A program made the position numbers and the translations under genes. From Isochrysis galbana (Eukaryota > Haptophyta > Isochrysidales > Isochrysidaceae), in contig CM030935.1 of the NCBI GenBank assembly GCA_018136815.1, positions 4,642,731 to 4,706,730 on the forward strand: a stretch of 64,000 nt of DNA, given 5' to 3'. The notes under the pieces were generated by a model that was not told the origin of the DNA, did not search any database, and saw nothing but the letters and a program-made list of their open reading frames with translations. Position 1 is the stretch's first letter; every line of letters starts with the position of its first letter. Shown here piece after piece: positions 1-11,321 of the stretch.

Positions 1-621
1 CTAGCTAATCCGCTCTCTGGATTCGAGCTCAACCAGTTTGTGCAGCTCGAGCTCAAGAACCCTGTCGGATGCACAGTCAAGGTGGGGTCGCGGGGGCTCT
101 GCCGCAAGGCGCGCATGCGCCCGCCGTGTTGGCAACAGTCTTGCGCCTTCGCTGGTGGCGCGACAACCCCTCGCCCTGTATCATCCGAACCGACAGGTGA
201 CGGGGTTGACCGTTGAGCTTCACTACGATGGTTTCGAAATCGGTGGGGTCGATCTCCCGCGCCTGACCGAGGAGCAGTCCATCATCATCCCGCCGCACGC
301 CCACATCCGCACAAGCGTCTGGTTGCCGGTGAGCCTCCGCACGCGCCTCGACGGCAAGCTCACATGCGCGAATGAGAGGAGAGGTGGTCCCTGCCGATGT
401 CGGCGGAGCGCAGTGCCTCCCTTCATCGGCCACCGCCCTTCCCGATTCAGGTGACCGTGGATGTGTCCCCACCAAACATCATTCCGGTGACCAAGCTCTT
501 GCACGAGATGGCGCGTGAGGAGGCATATTCCAAGGGGCTTGGACCCGAGGCGCCGCCCGCCCGAGTCCACGTCAACGCAACGATCAAGGTGCCCTCGCTG
601 ACGCGTGCGCGCGCGACCTGA
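1..621 (+). CDS. 3' end of a spliced gene, LEA2/WHy-like beta-sandwich protein (partial)
   Basis: Three phase-0 exons can be read: 1-81, 197-328 and 451-621 (TGA at 619-621). Introns of 115 and 122 bases start GTGGGG and GTGAGC and end CAG. Joined, they give about 127 residues; the 5' end lies outside the window. The peptide alternates hydrophobic strands. It has the pattern LKNPVGCTV, then VELHYDGFEIGG, then a Ser/Thr/Val strand, then VHVNATIKV near the end. That 'xNP ... yxGxxxG ... TxVxxxV' layout resembles LEA2/WHy domains, but this is pattern matching by eye. No transmembrane segment is visible in this part. The exon structure is well supported; the family is a weak call and an unrelated beta-sandwich is possible. 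Confidence 0.55.
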
Positions 622-3600
622 TGCCGCTGGATCGCCGCTCCGACACGAGCGAGTGCCCCTCACGGACTATCTCGCGGTCCTTGCATCTTCGACTTCTGAC
701 CTGCCTGACCCCTGCCGACCTGCGTGCGCAGGTCATGGTCGGGGGTGTCACTCCCATCATCCAGTACTCGCAGGCAAACATGCCGGCCATCATCTAGTCA
801 GATACCCGATGTCGCGAGCGGTCTTTTGGGGCCGCCTCGCTCGCCTCCCTACCGCCGCTTCATGCTGCCGATAGACGTCTAGTCGCCCCTCCCCCCTCAT
901 GACGAGCGCATGTCAATATTGGCTCCGTGCCCCCTCAACGTCGCCCATGGACCAAAGGCGCGCACTGGGTGTCGAAAATCGCGCAAAGACGCGCGCAACG
1001 ATTTCACACGGGTATGCGTGTATGCTGCGGCACCCATGTTGCACTCGCGCCTACTTAATGAGTGTGCCGTCATGCGGCACGGCACACCGTCACCTCCCTG
1101 CCCAGCGCCTTGCTCTTGTCTGCCACGTTTCCCGCACGGTTGGGATATCGGTAGTCGGTGGCAGCGACGCACAGGTCCTTTGCTCCTTTGCCCGTTTCGC
1201 CTCAGCTAGAGCGTTGGCCGCATCTCCCGGCGTCGGGTGTGCGTCTTCTTGCTTGAGAGTGTTGGCGCGTTTGTGCAGGGGGTGGTAGCAAGCGTATTGT
1301 GTGGGCGGGTTGGTGGAGTTAGTGAGTTGGAGCCCATTCGTCAATGTCGGTCGTGTTGAAGGTTTATGGTTTATTTAGTATTAGTGTGTATCAGCTATCA
1401 GCATAAACCCCCCTCAATATTATAATATTATTCTCGCACGTGCACGTGGCTTTGGGGCATCTTTACTTCAAGTATTACTTGCACTCTTGAACGAATAATT
1501 GTACATTATACGCCCGTTCTTGTCTCTCCCTAGCGTCTAGCCTAGGCTTAGTATTGGGAGTGGGGAGAGGGATATTTTTGGATGCGTGCTATCAGTACTT
1601 TACGCTATACTTATACTTAGAACCTATTGTTATAACAGATAGGGGGCAATGGGGGCGCTCTGCGCCCCCCTTCACCGGGCACTAACTTCCCTCTGGGGGG
1701 GCCTGTCAGACACTCTCATGCCTTGCCTCTTGGCATCTGGCATGGGCTGAGCTCTCAACACACTGACCCCGACCCCCTGTGGGCGCGGGTCAGGACTCGC
1801 ACTCCAACTATAAAGTTAGTGAGGCTGGTGGGGTAAAGTGAGTGTTACGCCGTCGACTATCAGTAAAACTGATAGGGTCATGGGGGCCCCGTGCCCCCCT
1901 CCCTCCATCGCAGACACCCCCTGGGTAGGCCTGCACACTCAACCTCAGCCCCTGCCTCGCCGAGCGCGCGGGGCTTAGCTGACATCACTCTGGCCCAGAC
2001 CCTCGCCGAGCGCGCGCCGCGCGCCGCACGCACTCGCCTGCACTGGCCCTCGCTCGTACTGACCCCCACTCCACCACTGAGCCTCAGACCACCTGAGCCG
2101 ACAGGAAGGCACACAGGGCCAGCGAGGCCAGCGAGGGAGAGGCAGGAGAGGCCAGGGGCCTAGCCCCAGCCTCCACTGCCCCCTGAGCTGGCCTCTAGCT
2201 GGCCCTCTGGGGGGACCCAAGGGGTCCCTCAGAGGGGGGCCATGGCGCGCGCAGGCATCGCACGCCCGTAGGAGAACGAAGAGAACGACGAAAAAAGCAC
2301 GACAAAAAAACGACACGATCTGACACACAAAAAGGTAATACTCACGCTTGTTTACGGTATGTTTTCAGGCCGACACCTCGAGCGACATGCGAATGCCGCG
2401 AAAGCGCGGCGACACTTGAAAAAGACGCGAGAAGAGGGGGCCGAGACCTCCCAGGGGCACGAAGTGTCATAAGCAACAGGCGTTTACGTTTGTTTTGCCA
2501 CAGGCACACCACACCAGCAGGTCTGCCCCAGCCCACCCCCTGCACTTGGCCCGTTGTAGTGCACGCGGCCCCACCCCCCGATACCAAAGACAAAGGAATG
2601 AAGGGGGTAGTGTAAGGGAGTGAGTAAACTGGGGTATAGGCGATGTCGTTAGTGAGTACCGTGAGTACGTGGACCCGTATAGCTAGCATGAGTAGCCCGA
2701 ATCTTCAGATGTTTTAAAGTGAGTGTTACGAACGAGGTACGAGAGAAAGGACGGGGACGGGAACGAGAACGAGAGACGAGAACCCGAGACGACAGAACCC
2801 GTCGACCAAAAACCCCGACCCTTCGGCCAAAGAACTACACAAACACAACAAACAACAAACGTCACGCTCCCACAAGACTGACCCAACTTCCAACTTCCCC
2901 TCACATTCACGTATCTTTTCCCACTTGAATGGGGAAGCACAGGGAATGGAAAAACAAGGAAGAGAGCGCCGAAAGGAGAGCGACGATGCGACGGGGGAAG
3001 CCGATGCAATCAACGGTTACAGGGAAGGGCTAGTTAGTAGAAGTAAGGAGGGAATCTACAGCACTTCCCGTCCGTGAGCTGATGAAAACAAGGGGCGAGA
3101 GTGTAGGTTAATTAACCGCTGGGGGAAACCCACAGCGGCGAACACCTACGACGAGAACGAGGACGAGCGCGGGGGAGCGAGGGCAAGGAGGGACCAGGGC
3201 TAGAACAAGGCCAAGGCGCCAAGGCCCCAAGCGCAGGCATGCAAGATGCAAGAACGAGGCGAGGCAGCCACAAAGGGCAGCAAAGGGGCGCGAGAACAAA
3301 CAAGGTCAGATCGGCCACAACGGGGCGCACGCAGGCAAGGAGCAACAGGCGAGTTACGAGTAAAGGATCAACGAGTAACGAGTAAAACCGGAACGCAACC
3401 GAGCGCGAAAAGGCACAAGGTGAGAGAGTCGATCGCGATCGCGAATGCGACAGAGTGGGGGTGTAGCAAAGTGTGCTACGGTGCTACGTGCTACGTGTAG
3501 GTAGTGGTTCCATGCGCCGCGAGTGCAGTAAGAATATTATGAAGTTTTTTTGTCTAGGCCACGCCAGGCTCCAGTTACCCTATAAAGCGCACACACGGAA

Positions 3601-3787
3601 ACACGGAAACGTGAACAAGGGGCGATAAGCAGCGGATGGCGGCGTTCGGCGTTCACATTCACACCGCTAGTACATAGTAGTATTTTGTTTTTGTTTTTGT
3701 TTTCCTCCGCGCCTCGCCGCCCATCGCCTTTACCCCGCCTCCTCTGCCCGCCCTCCCCCTCCCTCCACCTTTCCCCTCTCCTCCTCA
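622..3787. other. intergenic region, no supported gene
   Basis: No ORF here has convincing protein character, and the overlapping short ORFs on both strands are compositional. The stretch is mixed: AT-rich at 1330-1640, GC-rich with two hairpins at 1651-1669 and 1882-1898, and purine-rich with repeated GAACGAG/ACGAG motifs at 2720-2800 and 3150-3440. The 2720-2930 part resembles 9110-9245 and 34990-35115, so it may be remains of an LTR family. The promoter of the downstream uS2m gene should lie in the last few hundred bases; I cannot pick a TATA box with confidence. Confidence 0.5.
1640..1900. repeat. two related GC hairpins following a GATAGGG motif
   Basis: GGGGGCGC at 1651-1658 pairs with GCGCCCCC at 1662-1669 across a TCT loop. 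About 230 bases later GGGGGC at 1882-1887 pairs with GCCCCC at 1893-1898. Both hairpins follow a short GATAGGG-containing leader (1638-1650 and 1871-1881) and are followed by a C-rich pyrimidine stretch. They look like two diverged copies of one small element or of a terminal structure. No coding sequence lies between them. Confidence 0.4.
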
Positions 3788-4946
3788 ATGCGGCTCTCCC
3801 CTCTGCGGTTGACAGCGTCACGGTGGGCGCGCGGGCTGTGCAGCACGCGCTTTCCTCAGCCGCCCGCACCACGCACCAATCTCGCGGGCGCGCGCGATCT
3901 CACACCCGCAGACCTGCTGAAGAGCCGTGCCTTCCTCGGGTATGAGGCACGCCTCTCACACCCCACCAGCTACCGCTACCTGCTGGGCAACGTGAGCGGT
4001 CATGCGATCATTGACCCGGAGGAGACGATGCTCGCGCTCCGCAAGGTCCGCGCTCGGCGCAACCACACGCATCCCCACAAGACGGATGAGACTGACGTTG
4101 CATTACGCTTGCTGCTTGGCCGCAGGTGATGGCCTTCCTCAAGAAGGTGTCCTTCTCGGGCGGCAAGGTGCTATTCGTGTCGACGCAGCCCAAGCTGGCG
4201 AGGCTTACGCGTGTGATGGGCGAGCAGTCGGGCCATTTCTACCTCGCCCGCAAGTGGGCGCCTGGGCTGCTCTCCAACTGGGAGAAGAAGAGGCTACAGG
4301 TCATGAGGCTGCCTTACGCAGCAAGCTTGTGCCAGCCCCTGCTCCACGTAGCTGTGCTCTCCTGATGCGCTCGCCGAAAATTCCTTTGCCCCGTGCCACC
4401 TTTCTGTGGTAGGTGCGCAAGGCCGTAGACCTGTCCCCCATCGCTCAGCGCTCGGGTCGCATCCGCCAGTCGGATGTGCAGCGCTCGCTCGACTTCAAGG
4501 GCATTGAGGCCATGATGCAGCCGCCCGACTGCATTGTCCTCCTCGACTCTACCAACCTTCATGGCGAGGCGGCGGCACAAAACATTCCTGTCGTTGGTGT
4601 GGTCGATACGGATTCGGTGCGCATCCTTCACCCGTGCAGCTCTCCTCTCTTATTCAATGCATGATTGCCTCGGCTCACCGAGGGGTCTCAGATGGCGCCA
4701 ACCACGGTCGCCCAGGCTTGACCTGACTCCTCTCCTTGGTTTCAGATGGGGCGCGATATCGACTACCCTATTCCCGCCAACGCCAACTCGATACGCTTCT
4801 ATCATACGCTCGCCCACTTGCTCATACGCACCCTGCGCGAAGGGGGCGATCTGCGGAGCGAGCTGGAGACATATCGGGCCGAGGGTGGCGATGAGACGGG
4901 ACAAAGTGTTGGGCAAAGGCGCAGAACGGGGGGTCGAGGCAGGTGA
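3788..4946 (+). CDS. MRPS2: mitochondrial small-subunit ribosomal protein uS2m (MRPS2), four exons
   Basis: Exons 3788-4045, 4126-4299, 4413-4616 and 4746-4946 are all phase 0 and give 278 residues. Introns of 80, 113 and 129 bases have GT donors and CAG/TAG acceptors. The family signatures of bacterial/mitochondrial uS2 appear in order: a YLLG..GHAIIDPEETMLALRK block (exon 1), GGKVLFVSTQ, YLARKWAPGLLSNWE (exon 2), PDCIVLLD and IPVVGVVDTDS (exon 3), and DYPIPANANS (exon 4). The product is a structural protein of the mitoribosome small subunit. The first ~30 residues are rich in Arg, Ser, Leu and Ala with almost no acidic residues, fitting a mitochondrial transit peptide, which is why I take the ATG at 3788. 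It is the only fully intact, clearly recognisable housekeeping gene in the window and is single-copy here. A plastid S2 is less likely because plastid uS2 is usually plastid-encoded. Confidence 0.92.
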
Positions 4947-6445
4947 AGGTAGCCCTACAATTACTACCTCCGTTCCAAAACTGAATTTTTTCAGTTTTCT
5001 TTTCACAGCTCCCCAAAACTTGAAATAAACAAACCGCAACTTCAATGGGTGGGGTTGCCGGTACATGGCCTGGCTTAGCATGGGGTGAGGAGGGGGGGGG
5101 GGGGGCTCAGCACTCGAAATACTATTGAAGGCTGGGGTTCCCGTCACAGGGGGGGTGAGTCCCAGTGGGAACGCTACATACTGAGAGCGCCTGAGCGTTA
5201 GAAAGTGGGAATAGCATCAAAATGGTCATCTCTACCTCCTTTTTCGAAGTGGCCGCAAAGACGCTTTTCGAAGTGCACAAAAATAATGCAACCTCCCCCC
5301 CCCTTGACACTCCCTCTCTGCGCGACAGGGGGCGCCCCCGCCGCTGCCCGAACCTGCCCCCTCGGTGGGTGGCAATGGCAGACGCCGCTGGCGGCTCGTC
5401 GACTGTGGAGGCAGCCTGGATGGGGTTCTGCGCGTGAGGCAAGCGCCGGTGACTCATGCACTCATGCCCTCCTCACGTTGGGGCTGGAAGTGGGTTGTGG
5501 GGTGGGGCCGGCGGCCATGCTGCGTAGGCAGGTGAAGCAGAAATCGGCCGAGTGCGGTGGCATGAAACGCCGGTGAGACCGCCGACCGGTGTACCCGGAC
5601 CATCTAGTCCGAAGACTAGGCCGCAGGCCCAAGGCACAAGGGACAAGGGCGTGGGCTGACCGCACCGGCCCGTGCTCTCGCTGGAGCGCGGCGATGGTTG
5701 GCCTGTCAGGCGGGTCGGTCGCCATCGCTCTGCCTCGGATTCGAGCGGGGAGAGAGGAGGGGAAATCTTTCTCCGGTCCCACGATAAAAGAATTTGGGCC
5801 TTCGGATCAACAAGAGATTTTTTTAGCACCCGCAGGCCTCGCCCCCACCGCGCTCTATTCGTATGGGTATGTGGAACGCTTGTAAGCGCTTGTGCTTGTT
5901 GTTGGAAGTCTGGCCCAAAAGGCGAGGCCATGAATAAAAGGAGCCCATGGGAAGCGGCATGCAGCTTTCTCGCAATCATTCGTCAGTCATCTTGCTTCTT
6001 CACACGCACAATGACATTATCTTACTCAACACCGCAGTCAAGGAAACTACAAGTGTTGGGCGGCACAACACACATCGGGCCATCTTGCGATGCGAGGAAG
6101 CAGAGCCCGTAGGATTGCACAAGAAGGAAAAGCTGGAAGGGCTCATCCGGTTTGCAGGCGTTACGTGTCCTCGTTCCCCACAAATGGGGAAGATGGCCGT
6201 CGGTACCTGCGTCCGCACTCGCAAGGGATGCTCTGGATTGCGTGAAGCCGACTTGCCCGGCAACCTGTCGTTTCACCGCGCACTCCACGCGTTCAAGTCG
6301 TCGCCTGGAGCCAGCCCCATCAATGTTGAAAAGCAGTCGCCACCATGCGCAATCCCACATGCCTCACCGTCCTGGACCCCATCCTCTCACACTGACAGCA
6401 AACGTGCTGTGAATGAAGCCCTCCGGTGCACTACAGCGCTCAAGC
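4947..6445. other. intergenic region, no supported gene
   Basis: ORFs on both strands are short, overlap each other and lack family signals. A TACTACCTCCGTTCC motif with an AT-rich follow-on (about 4964-5010) looks like one end of a Stowaway/mariner-type MITE, but I do not find a matching inverted end nearby. A G run lies at 5093-5106 and a C run near 5292-5302. The stretch at 5880-6445 contains fragments with codon-like composition but no start, splice sites or motif I can defend. Confidence 0.4.
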
Positions 6446-6976
6446 CTATTCTTCGGACGGCTTGTAGCAGTTCTTGTCCCAGTCCCAGTTGGGGGCCTCC
6501 TTGTGAATCTCGTCTGCGGAGGAAGGTGGAGCGCGACGTCATTCATGAGTAGCGCACCGACCCGCATCTTGGAACCGCGGGTGGCATCCGGGAAGATGGT
6601 TCCATGCGTGAGCACACGCGGAGTTCACTCAACATGCTGAATGCGCCAGCAACGAGCGCTCGCCGCAGAGCTGCACGCCTTACCCTGGATGGCCGAAAGG
6701 TCCGTCATCTTGAACTTGGGCTCACCGGCCTCATCCTTGCCGTCGGCCTCAATGAGCGTGAATCCACGTGCGCCGACGGGCATCATGGGCTGCAAGGGGA
6801 AATGCAAGGCGATGAAGTCATGGGTAGGTCCCATTCAGCAGCAATGGAATGGGCAGCAATGGAATGGGCGTGGGGATCTCAAGATGCCGCTCGTGCTGCG
6901 CGCGGCTCGCCTCGAGGCCCTTGATCATGTCCTTGAGCGGCATGTCCTTCTCCAGCTTGAAATCCTTAGAAGCCAT
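6446..6976 (-). CDS. small spliced protein gene, unrecognised
   Basis: The last exon is complement 6446-6513 and the preceding exon complement 6684-6976, with a 170-base intron (GTAAGG donor, CCGCAG acceptor, phase 1: G+AC makes Asp). The C-terminus reads IQDEIHKEAPNWDWDKNCYK and ends in SEE. The upstream exon holds PVGARGFTLIEADGKDE and FKMTDLSAIQ. The ATG at 6976 opens a Lys/Glu-rich stretch (MASKDFKLEKDMPLKDMIKG) that leaves the frame near 6830-6850, beside a tandem 15-base duplication (CCCATTCCATTGCTG twice on the minus strand). Either one base is wrong there or translation starts at the in-frame ATG at 6834, giving 72 residues. It is soluble, with no signal peptide or membrane segment. 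I do not recognise the family. Confidence 0.55.
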
Positions 6977-8069
6977 TGTTCAGTTTCCTGCTCGTGAGGA
7001 GAAGAGCCGGAGAAGAGCGGGGGGCAGGTGGGGGGATCAGCAAGTACGACACAGCTTCTCTGTCTCTGTCTCTGTCTCTCTCTTTCCCGACCTCCACGGC
7101 ACGCCGCACGACCTCGCCCGCACCCACACCCGCGCCCGTGCCAGTGTGCTCGCCCAGCCAGCCGCCCTCAGCTGAGAAGAAGAGATGCGAAGGGAGGGAG
7201 GGAGGGAGGGAAGGAAGGGGGGGTGGATGGGTCGGTGGGTAGGGGGTGGGGTGAGGGAGGAAGAGAGGGGTAGGGGGGGCGGTGTGTGTGTGTGGGGGGG
7301 GGGGGGGGGGGGGGGAGAGAGAGAGAGGGGGGGGGGGGGGGGGGGACTCTCCCTTCCCCTCGGCTCGGCCAGCTCCTCTGCTCCCTTCCATCGCAGCTCC
7401 GCTCCTTCGCCCTCCTCCCCAGCTCCTCCGCTTCCTCCCCTCCCCTCCTCCCTCTCCCTCCCTTCTTTCCCCATCCCTTGGCTTCCCCCCTCCCCCCCTC
7501 CTACCCCTCCCCCCTCGCCAGCAGCAGCACCTCACTCTCTCCTCTCCCGCCACAAGCTTGCCAAGGCAGAGCAGCAGGAAGGAGACCAGTCGAGTAGAGT
7601 AATAAATCGCCCGCAGTAACAAATGACTTCGCCGCCTCTCCCTCCTCCTCCTCCTCTTCTCTCTTTCTCTTCCCCCCCCCCCCACAGTTTCGTGGTGTCG
7701 GCTATGTGAGAAGAGAGGGGGGAAAGAGAAGAGAGGGGAGAGAGATAAAAGAGGGGAGAGCGGAGGACGAAGATCGGAGAGCACAGCAGGAGGGGCGGGC
7801 GTTTTAGGGGAAGAAAGGAGAAGAAAGTGTGGAGAGCGGAGAGAGGGTGCAGTGGGGACATGAGAGAAAGAGGGAAGAAGAGAAGAAGGAAGAAGGGAGA
7901 AAGAGTAGGCGAGATAGAGAGGGGAGACGAGAGAGGACGAGGACAGCAGAGAGAGAGAGTGCGGAGATAGGAGAGAGAGCAGAGATCACGAGGATGAGAA
8001 GAAGAGCGAGAGTGGACCGATGGAGAGAGAAGAGATCGGAGGGGGGAGGAGAGAGGCTCAGAAGCTCAG

Positions 8070-8132
<63 letters not shown>

Positions 8133-8170
8133 CCTCTCTCTCTCTCTCTCTCTATCTCCCTCCCTCTTCC

Positions 8171-8216
<46 letters not shown>

Positions 8217-9277
8217 GGCAGAGCGACGACACCGTGGGGGTGGGGTGTGGGGGTGGTCTGAAAAGGGGGGGAGGGCGGGGGGAGGCGGGCGGGGGAGAAG
8301 GGGGGGGGGGGGGGGAGAACCCCAGGGAGGGAGGGGCGGGGGGGGGGGGAGAAGGGGGCGGGGGGGAAGGGGGCGGGGGGGCGGGGGCGGGGGGGGGAAG
8401 GGGTGGTGGGCCCGAATCTCGCGGCGCGGCTCGCGGGAAAGGGGGAAGGGGAGGGGGGGAGGGAGAAGGGCGGTCAAACACACCACTAAAATACCACAGG
8501 GGAGGGGGGGAGACAACCCGAAAGGTGCAGCTCTGCTTGCTGCTTGAGAAGGAGAGATGGGGTTGGAAGAGCCGCCAGAGTGGCCAGTGGAGTCTCATTC
8601 ATTCATGGCGCCAAATGCGAGAACAACCGGTTGGTTTGGTTCTGGTTCGACGCCCCTGCAGTGAACGAAACTCGGCAGGGTTGGTTACAAGTTACAAGCA
8701 AGGGCTCACGATGATGGCCGCGGCAACGGCGAAAGGTGTCGTTCCGTCAATTATGGGACATCAGACATCAGTCGAATGGAGCTATCAAATGTCCATAGTT
8801 ATTTATACACCAATATTTATAACATCTACGGAGCGCGCTTTCAAGTGTGGGGCTCATTTTGGCACATTCCGTTGACGGATCGAGCATGACCACTGGCTCG
8901 ATATGCGATGATTCGGAAGGGAAACGATCGGCGGGAGGCGCGGCGAAGGTGGCCGGGAGTGATGGAATGACGGGCTAGACCACCTCCTCAGCAGAGAAAG
9001 GCGGGAGGACGGGCTTGGGCGAGGGCGAGCGCGACGACGGAGCGGACTTGGCTGGGCGGATCGGGATTGATAGGCTGAGGCTGAGGGCTTGGAGAGGTTT
9101 GGTATTGAGGTAGTGTTGAGAACGAGGGACGAGAACGGGAACGAGAACGAAAACGAGAGCGACGAACGAAGAACGACAGACGACAGACGGATAGAGTCCG
9201 ATGGACCGACGAGTTGACACCACACTCACGTCAACACTCAACACTCTCCACACTTACGTATCCTTGTCACGGAACGC
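6977..9277. repeat. low-complexity and microsatellite block, no supported gene
   Basis: This block contains GGGA/GGGT tracts (7195-7275), G runs (7290-7345), pyrimidine tracts (7360-7530), GA-rich tracts (7700-8060), a long CT repeat (8073-8216) and G-rich tracts (8255-8470). The very long ORFs in it encode Ser-Leu, Gly, Arg-Glu or Pro homopolymers on both strands and are artefacts of composition. The part at 8880-9260 is distantly similar to 34740-35120 (shared ATGACGGGCT and CAGCAGAGRAAGGCGGG motifs followed by GAACGAG repeats), suggesting an old LTR-family remnant. Confidence 0.6.
8073..8216. repeat. (CT)n microsatellite
   Basis: This is an almost pure CT dinucleotide repeat with a few CCCTC interruptions and TATCTCCCTC near 8152. 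It is followed by the poly-G block. It is separate from the CT repeats inside the duplicated units. Confidence 0.9.
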
Positions 9278-9431
9278 ATAGGCCCAGGCCAGAATATGTA
9301 GTTTGGCCAACCCAAATATCGTAGCTAGCATTTATATGTAGAAAATATGTAGAGATCTGTAGCAAGGCATCCAAATAGGTGCCCAAATATGCGGCAAATA
9401 TGTAGATATGTTGATTAAAAAATTTGCAAAC
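9278..9431. repeat. dispersed 150-base repeat with ATATGTAG motifs (copy 1)
   Basis: It starts ATAGGCCCA and ends TTGCAAAC, and carries repeated TATGTAG motifs. It matches 33977-34131 and 54668-54822 with scattered substitutions and small indels, while the sequence outside these limits does not match. The defined ends and unrelated flanks suggest a small mobile element or a mobilised fragment. It encodes nothing. Confidence 0.6.
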
Positions 9432-9501
9432 ACAAAATACAAAATACCAATCAATAACCTAGGAGGAGAGGGTCTAGGGGCAGAGTGTGCAATCAATGCA
9501 T

Positions 9502-10137
9502 TGTCGAACACGCGATGACTACAGCCAGGCTCGTAGGCGGAGGGCCGTTCGATCGAGCCGGCAGCTGACGCGGCCGTGAAAGAGTCGTTGTTTGTTGCTG
9601 ACGGGAAGATGTCTGAAAGGTCATGGTAGGAGTAGCTGTCAGTGTCTGCCATCGAGCGCTTCGAGCGCAGAGGTAGACTGAGGTTCAGAGGATTGCAACG
9701 CGTGGCGTCGGAGAGTAGAGACGAGGCTAGCTAGCGAGCTAGTGGGAGAGAGAGAGAATGAGAGTGAGAGCTTCTTAGGTCCAAGGTAGACACGAGGGGC
9801 TACAACGCGGGGACTCAAAAAGTTCGTGATCCCCAGAGACACACAAACTAAACCAAACGGGGCGAAAACTAACCACACTTGGACGGACGGCCAAGCGTCG
9901 GCACCAAGGCAACTTAGCAGCGCACGGACATGCGACAGAGGGGGGCGGCACAACGAGGGCAGATCTCGCTGGGGGAGCTGCGACCGAGGTATAACAGAAG
10001 ACAGACGACAATCGTGGAACGTTTGATGACATCAAGAGAAAGTAGGAGAAGAGGCGATATACCCATCAACGAGACCTTGAGACTAAAAATAGCTCACAGG
10101 CTAGAAGTAAAAGTCTGTCCTCGTATGGAATACGACA
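9502..10137 (-). mobile_element. LTR of an LTR retrotransposon (3' end, minus orientation, diverged copy)
   Basis: Read on the minus strand, the segment begins TGTCGTATTCC (at 10137) and ends GTTCGACA (at 9502), so it has TG...CA ends inside a 5-base inverted repeat TGTCG/CGACA. Immediately upstream on the same strand is a purine run GGGGAG (10138-10144), as expected for a polypurine tract. About 65 further bases to 10207 are shared with the other copies. It is therefore the internal tail plus 3' LTR, not a solo LTR. It is clearly diverged from the copies at 18335, 27398 and 47033. Confidence 0.65.
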
Positions 10138-10252
10138 CTCCCCGACTAAATTCGAGTCGTCTCGACGAGTTGCATGGAAGGAGAACAGAGTAGCCGAAAT
10201 AGAAGAACCCCACCACACTGCACAGGATCAAGACTCTGAAGACGACAACAAC

Positions 10253-10591
10253 ATGGCAGACTCAGACTCCGCCTTCGAACTCTCATTCCACCAAGCCGGA
10301 GACATCATAATCCAGGACACGACGGTGTACGCCGCCATCGTCGAACTTCTTCTAGAACTCGAGGGAGTCGACCCCGAGCCAGACTTCTGGGCCCGCTCGG
10401 CGAGGGGCCCGTGGCACATAGCGGTCAACGAAGATTGCGCGCAACAATTCAAGGCCAAATACGGCGACCACACCATCATTCGCGCCCTAGGCCAAGACAT
10501 CCCCGTACGCATCAATGTGGACTCCATTGAAGAGAAACTCAACAAGAAAGGCACCTCCTCGCGCAAGGCCCTCTACGAGGCGCTCCCATAA
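10253..10591 (+). pseudogene. LINE ORF1-like fragment, plus strand, diverged family
   Basis: An ATG ORF of 112 codons starts at 10253. Its core (LELEGVDPEPDFWARSARGPW, then NVDSIEEKLNKKGTSSRKAL) aligns by eye with the minus-strand LINE ORF1 at 11326-12150 (NKLEGVDLEPDFLSKSASGPW, then ASDKAIAG). Many residues differ, so it belongs to a different, related LINE family. It is cut at about 10591, where an oppositely oriented LINE begins. Function in the parent element would be RNA binding in the retrotransposition particle, by family analogy only. Confidence 0.6.
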
Positions 10592-11321
10592 GGGAGTCGT
10601 ATTCTCTTCCCACGGGTTGGCTTGTCCTTAGCGACTCTATTTGAGTGGCCCTTAAGTTGGGCGTGGCGCTCAGGTATATAGTTATTAGTTCCAACTCTTT
10701 AGAATCTATTACGCATCTAACTCGTAGGCATCTGCCTTCGATCAGCGTTTCCGCCGTATCCGGTAACAGTTTCACTCTTGGGGAGGAGTCGCGTATCGCA
10801 ACGCCTACCCCACTCGCCGGGTCGGTGATGTTCGCTGGAGCGTGCACCATCTGCCATCCCAACGCTTTGGCGGTCATGCACGCTCGGTGGTGCCTGCCGT
10901 CCGCGTAGGCGTGTAGCTCTTGGAGAAGTAAGATGTCTACCCTCGCTTTCCTCGCTTGGGCTAGGACCGAGCCTAAGGCGCCGTGTCCGGCCCCGTTGAT
11001 GTTGAAGGATACGATAGTGATCGGTCCCTCACCTGGGTATCCGAGGGTGGAGTTGAACGTGAGTGCATATATGATTAGTGTGTTGGCACGGCTTGGTAGG
11101 CGGGCTAGGAGTGCGTACTTGTGTAGATAGCGGCATTCGGCGCCTAAGGCGCAGAATCCACCTTTTGGTTGCTTTCCGGGGGGTCCGGCGCTTGCGCGCG
11201 GAAACGCGCATACGATTGTGCACGCGCCGTTTTTCCACGCGCCCGGGTATTCGTGAGAGCGGTTACACGCCTTGCCCGTGATGTTCATGGGGCGCACTTC
11301 CCGTTCGGGAAACGTTTGCAC
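10592..11321 (-). CDS. LINE endonuclease domain (EEP/APE family), truncated
   Basis: The N-terminal part has a CCCH finger (GGFCALGAECRYLH, C-x5-C-x3-H). The EEP-fold endonuclease follows: ITIVSFNINGAG is the first beta strand and VDILLLQELHAY carries the metal-binding Glu. SGVGVAI and ELELITIYLSAT match the next conserved strands of LINE endonucleases. The domain would nick target DNA for target-primed reverse transcription. It breaks off about 200 residues in, so the catalytic His/Asp at the C-terminal side and the whole RT are missing. It is out of frame with the preceding ORF1 piece by one base at a CCCC run near 11285-11291. Confidence 0.7.

Noticed and set aside
899..1344. Overlapping ORFs of 90-130 codons
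   Set aside because: Mutually overlapping on both strands, no splice or motif support.
4960..5015. Stowaway/mariner-like MITE end (TACTACCTCCGTTCC)
   Set aside because: No matching inverted terminus or TA duplication found nearby; one end alone is not enough.
7185..8700. Very long ORFs on both strands rich in Gly, Pro, Arg-Glu or Ser-Leu
   Set aside because: They coincide exactly with CT, GA and G homopolymer tracts and exist in several frames at once; no protein character.
10253..10591. A stand-alone host gene
   Set aside because: Its core matches LINE ORF1 (GVDxEPDF..SARGPW), so it is a retroelement fragment.
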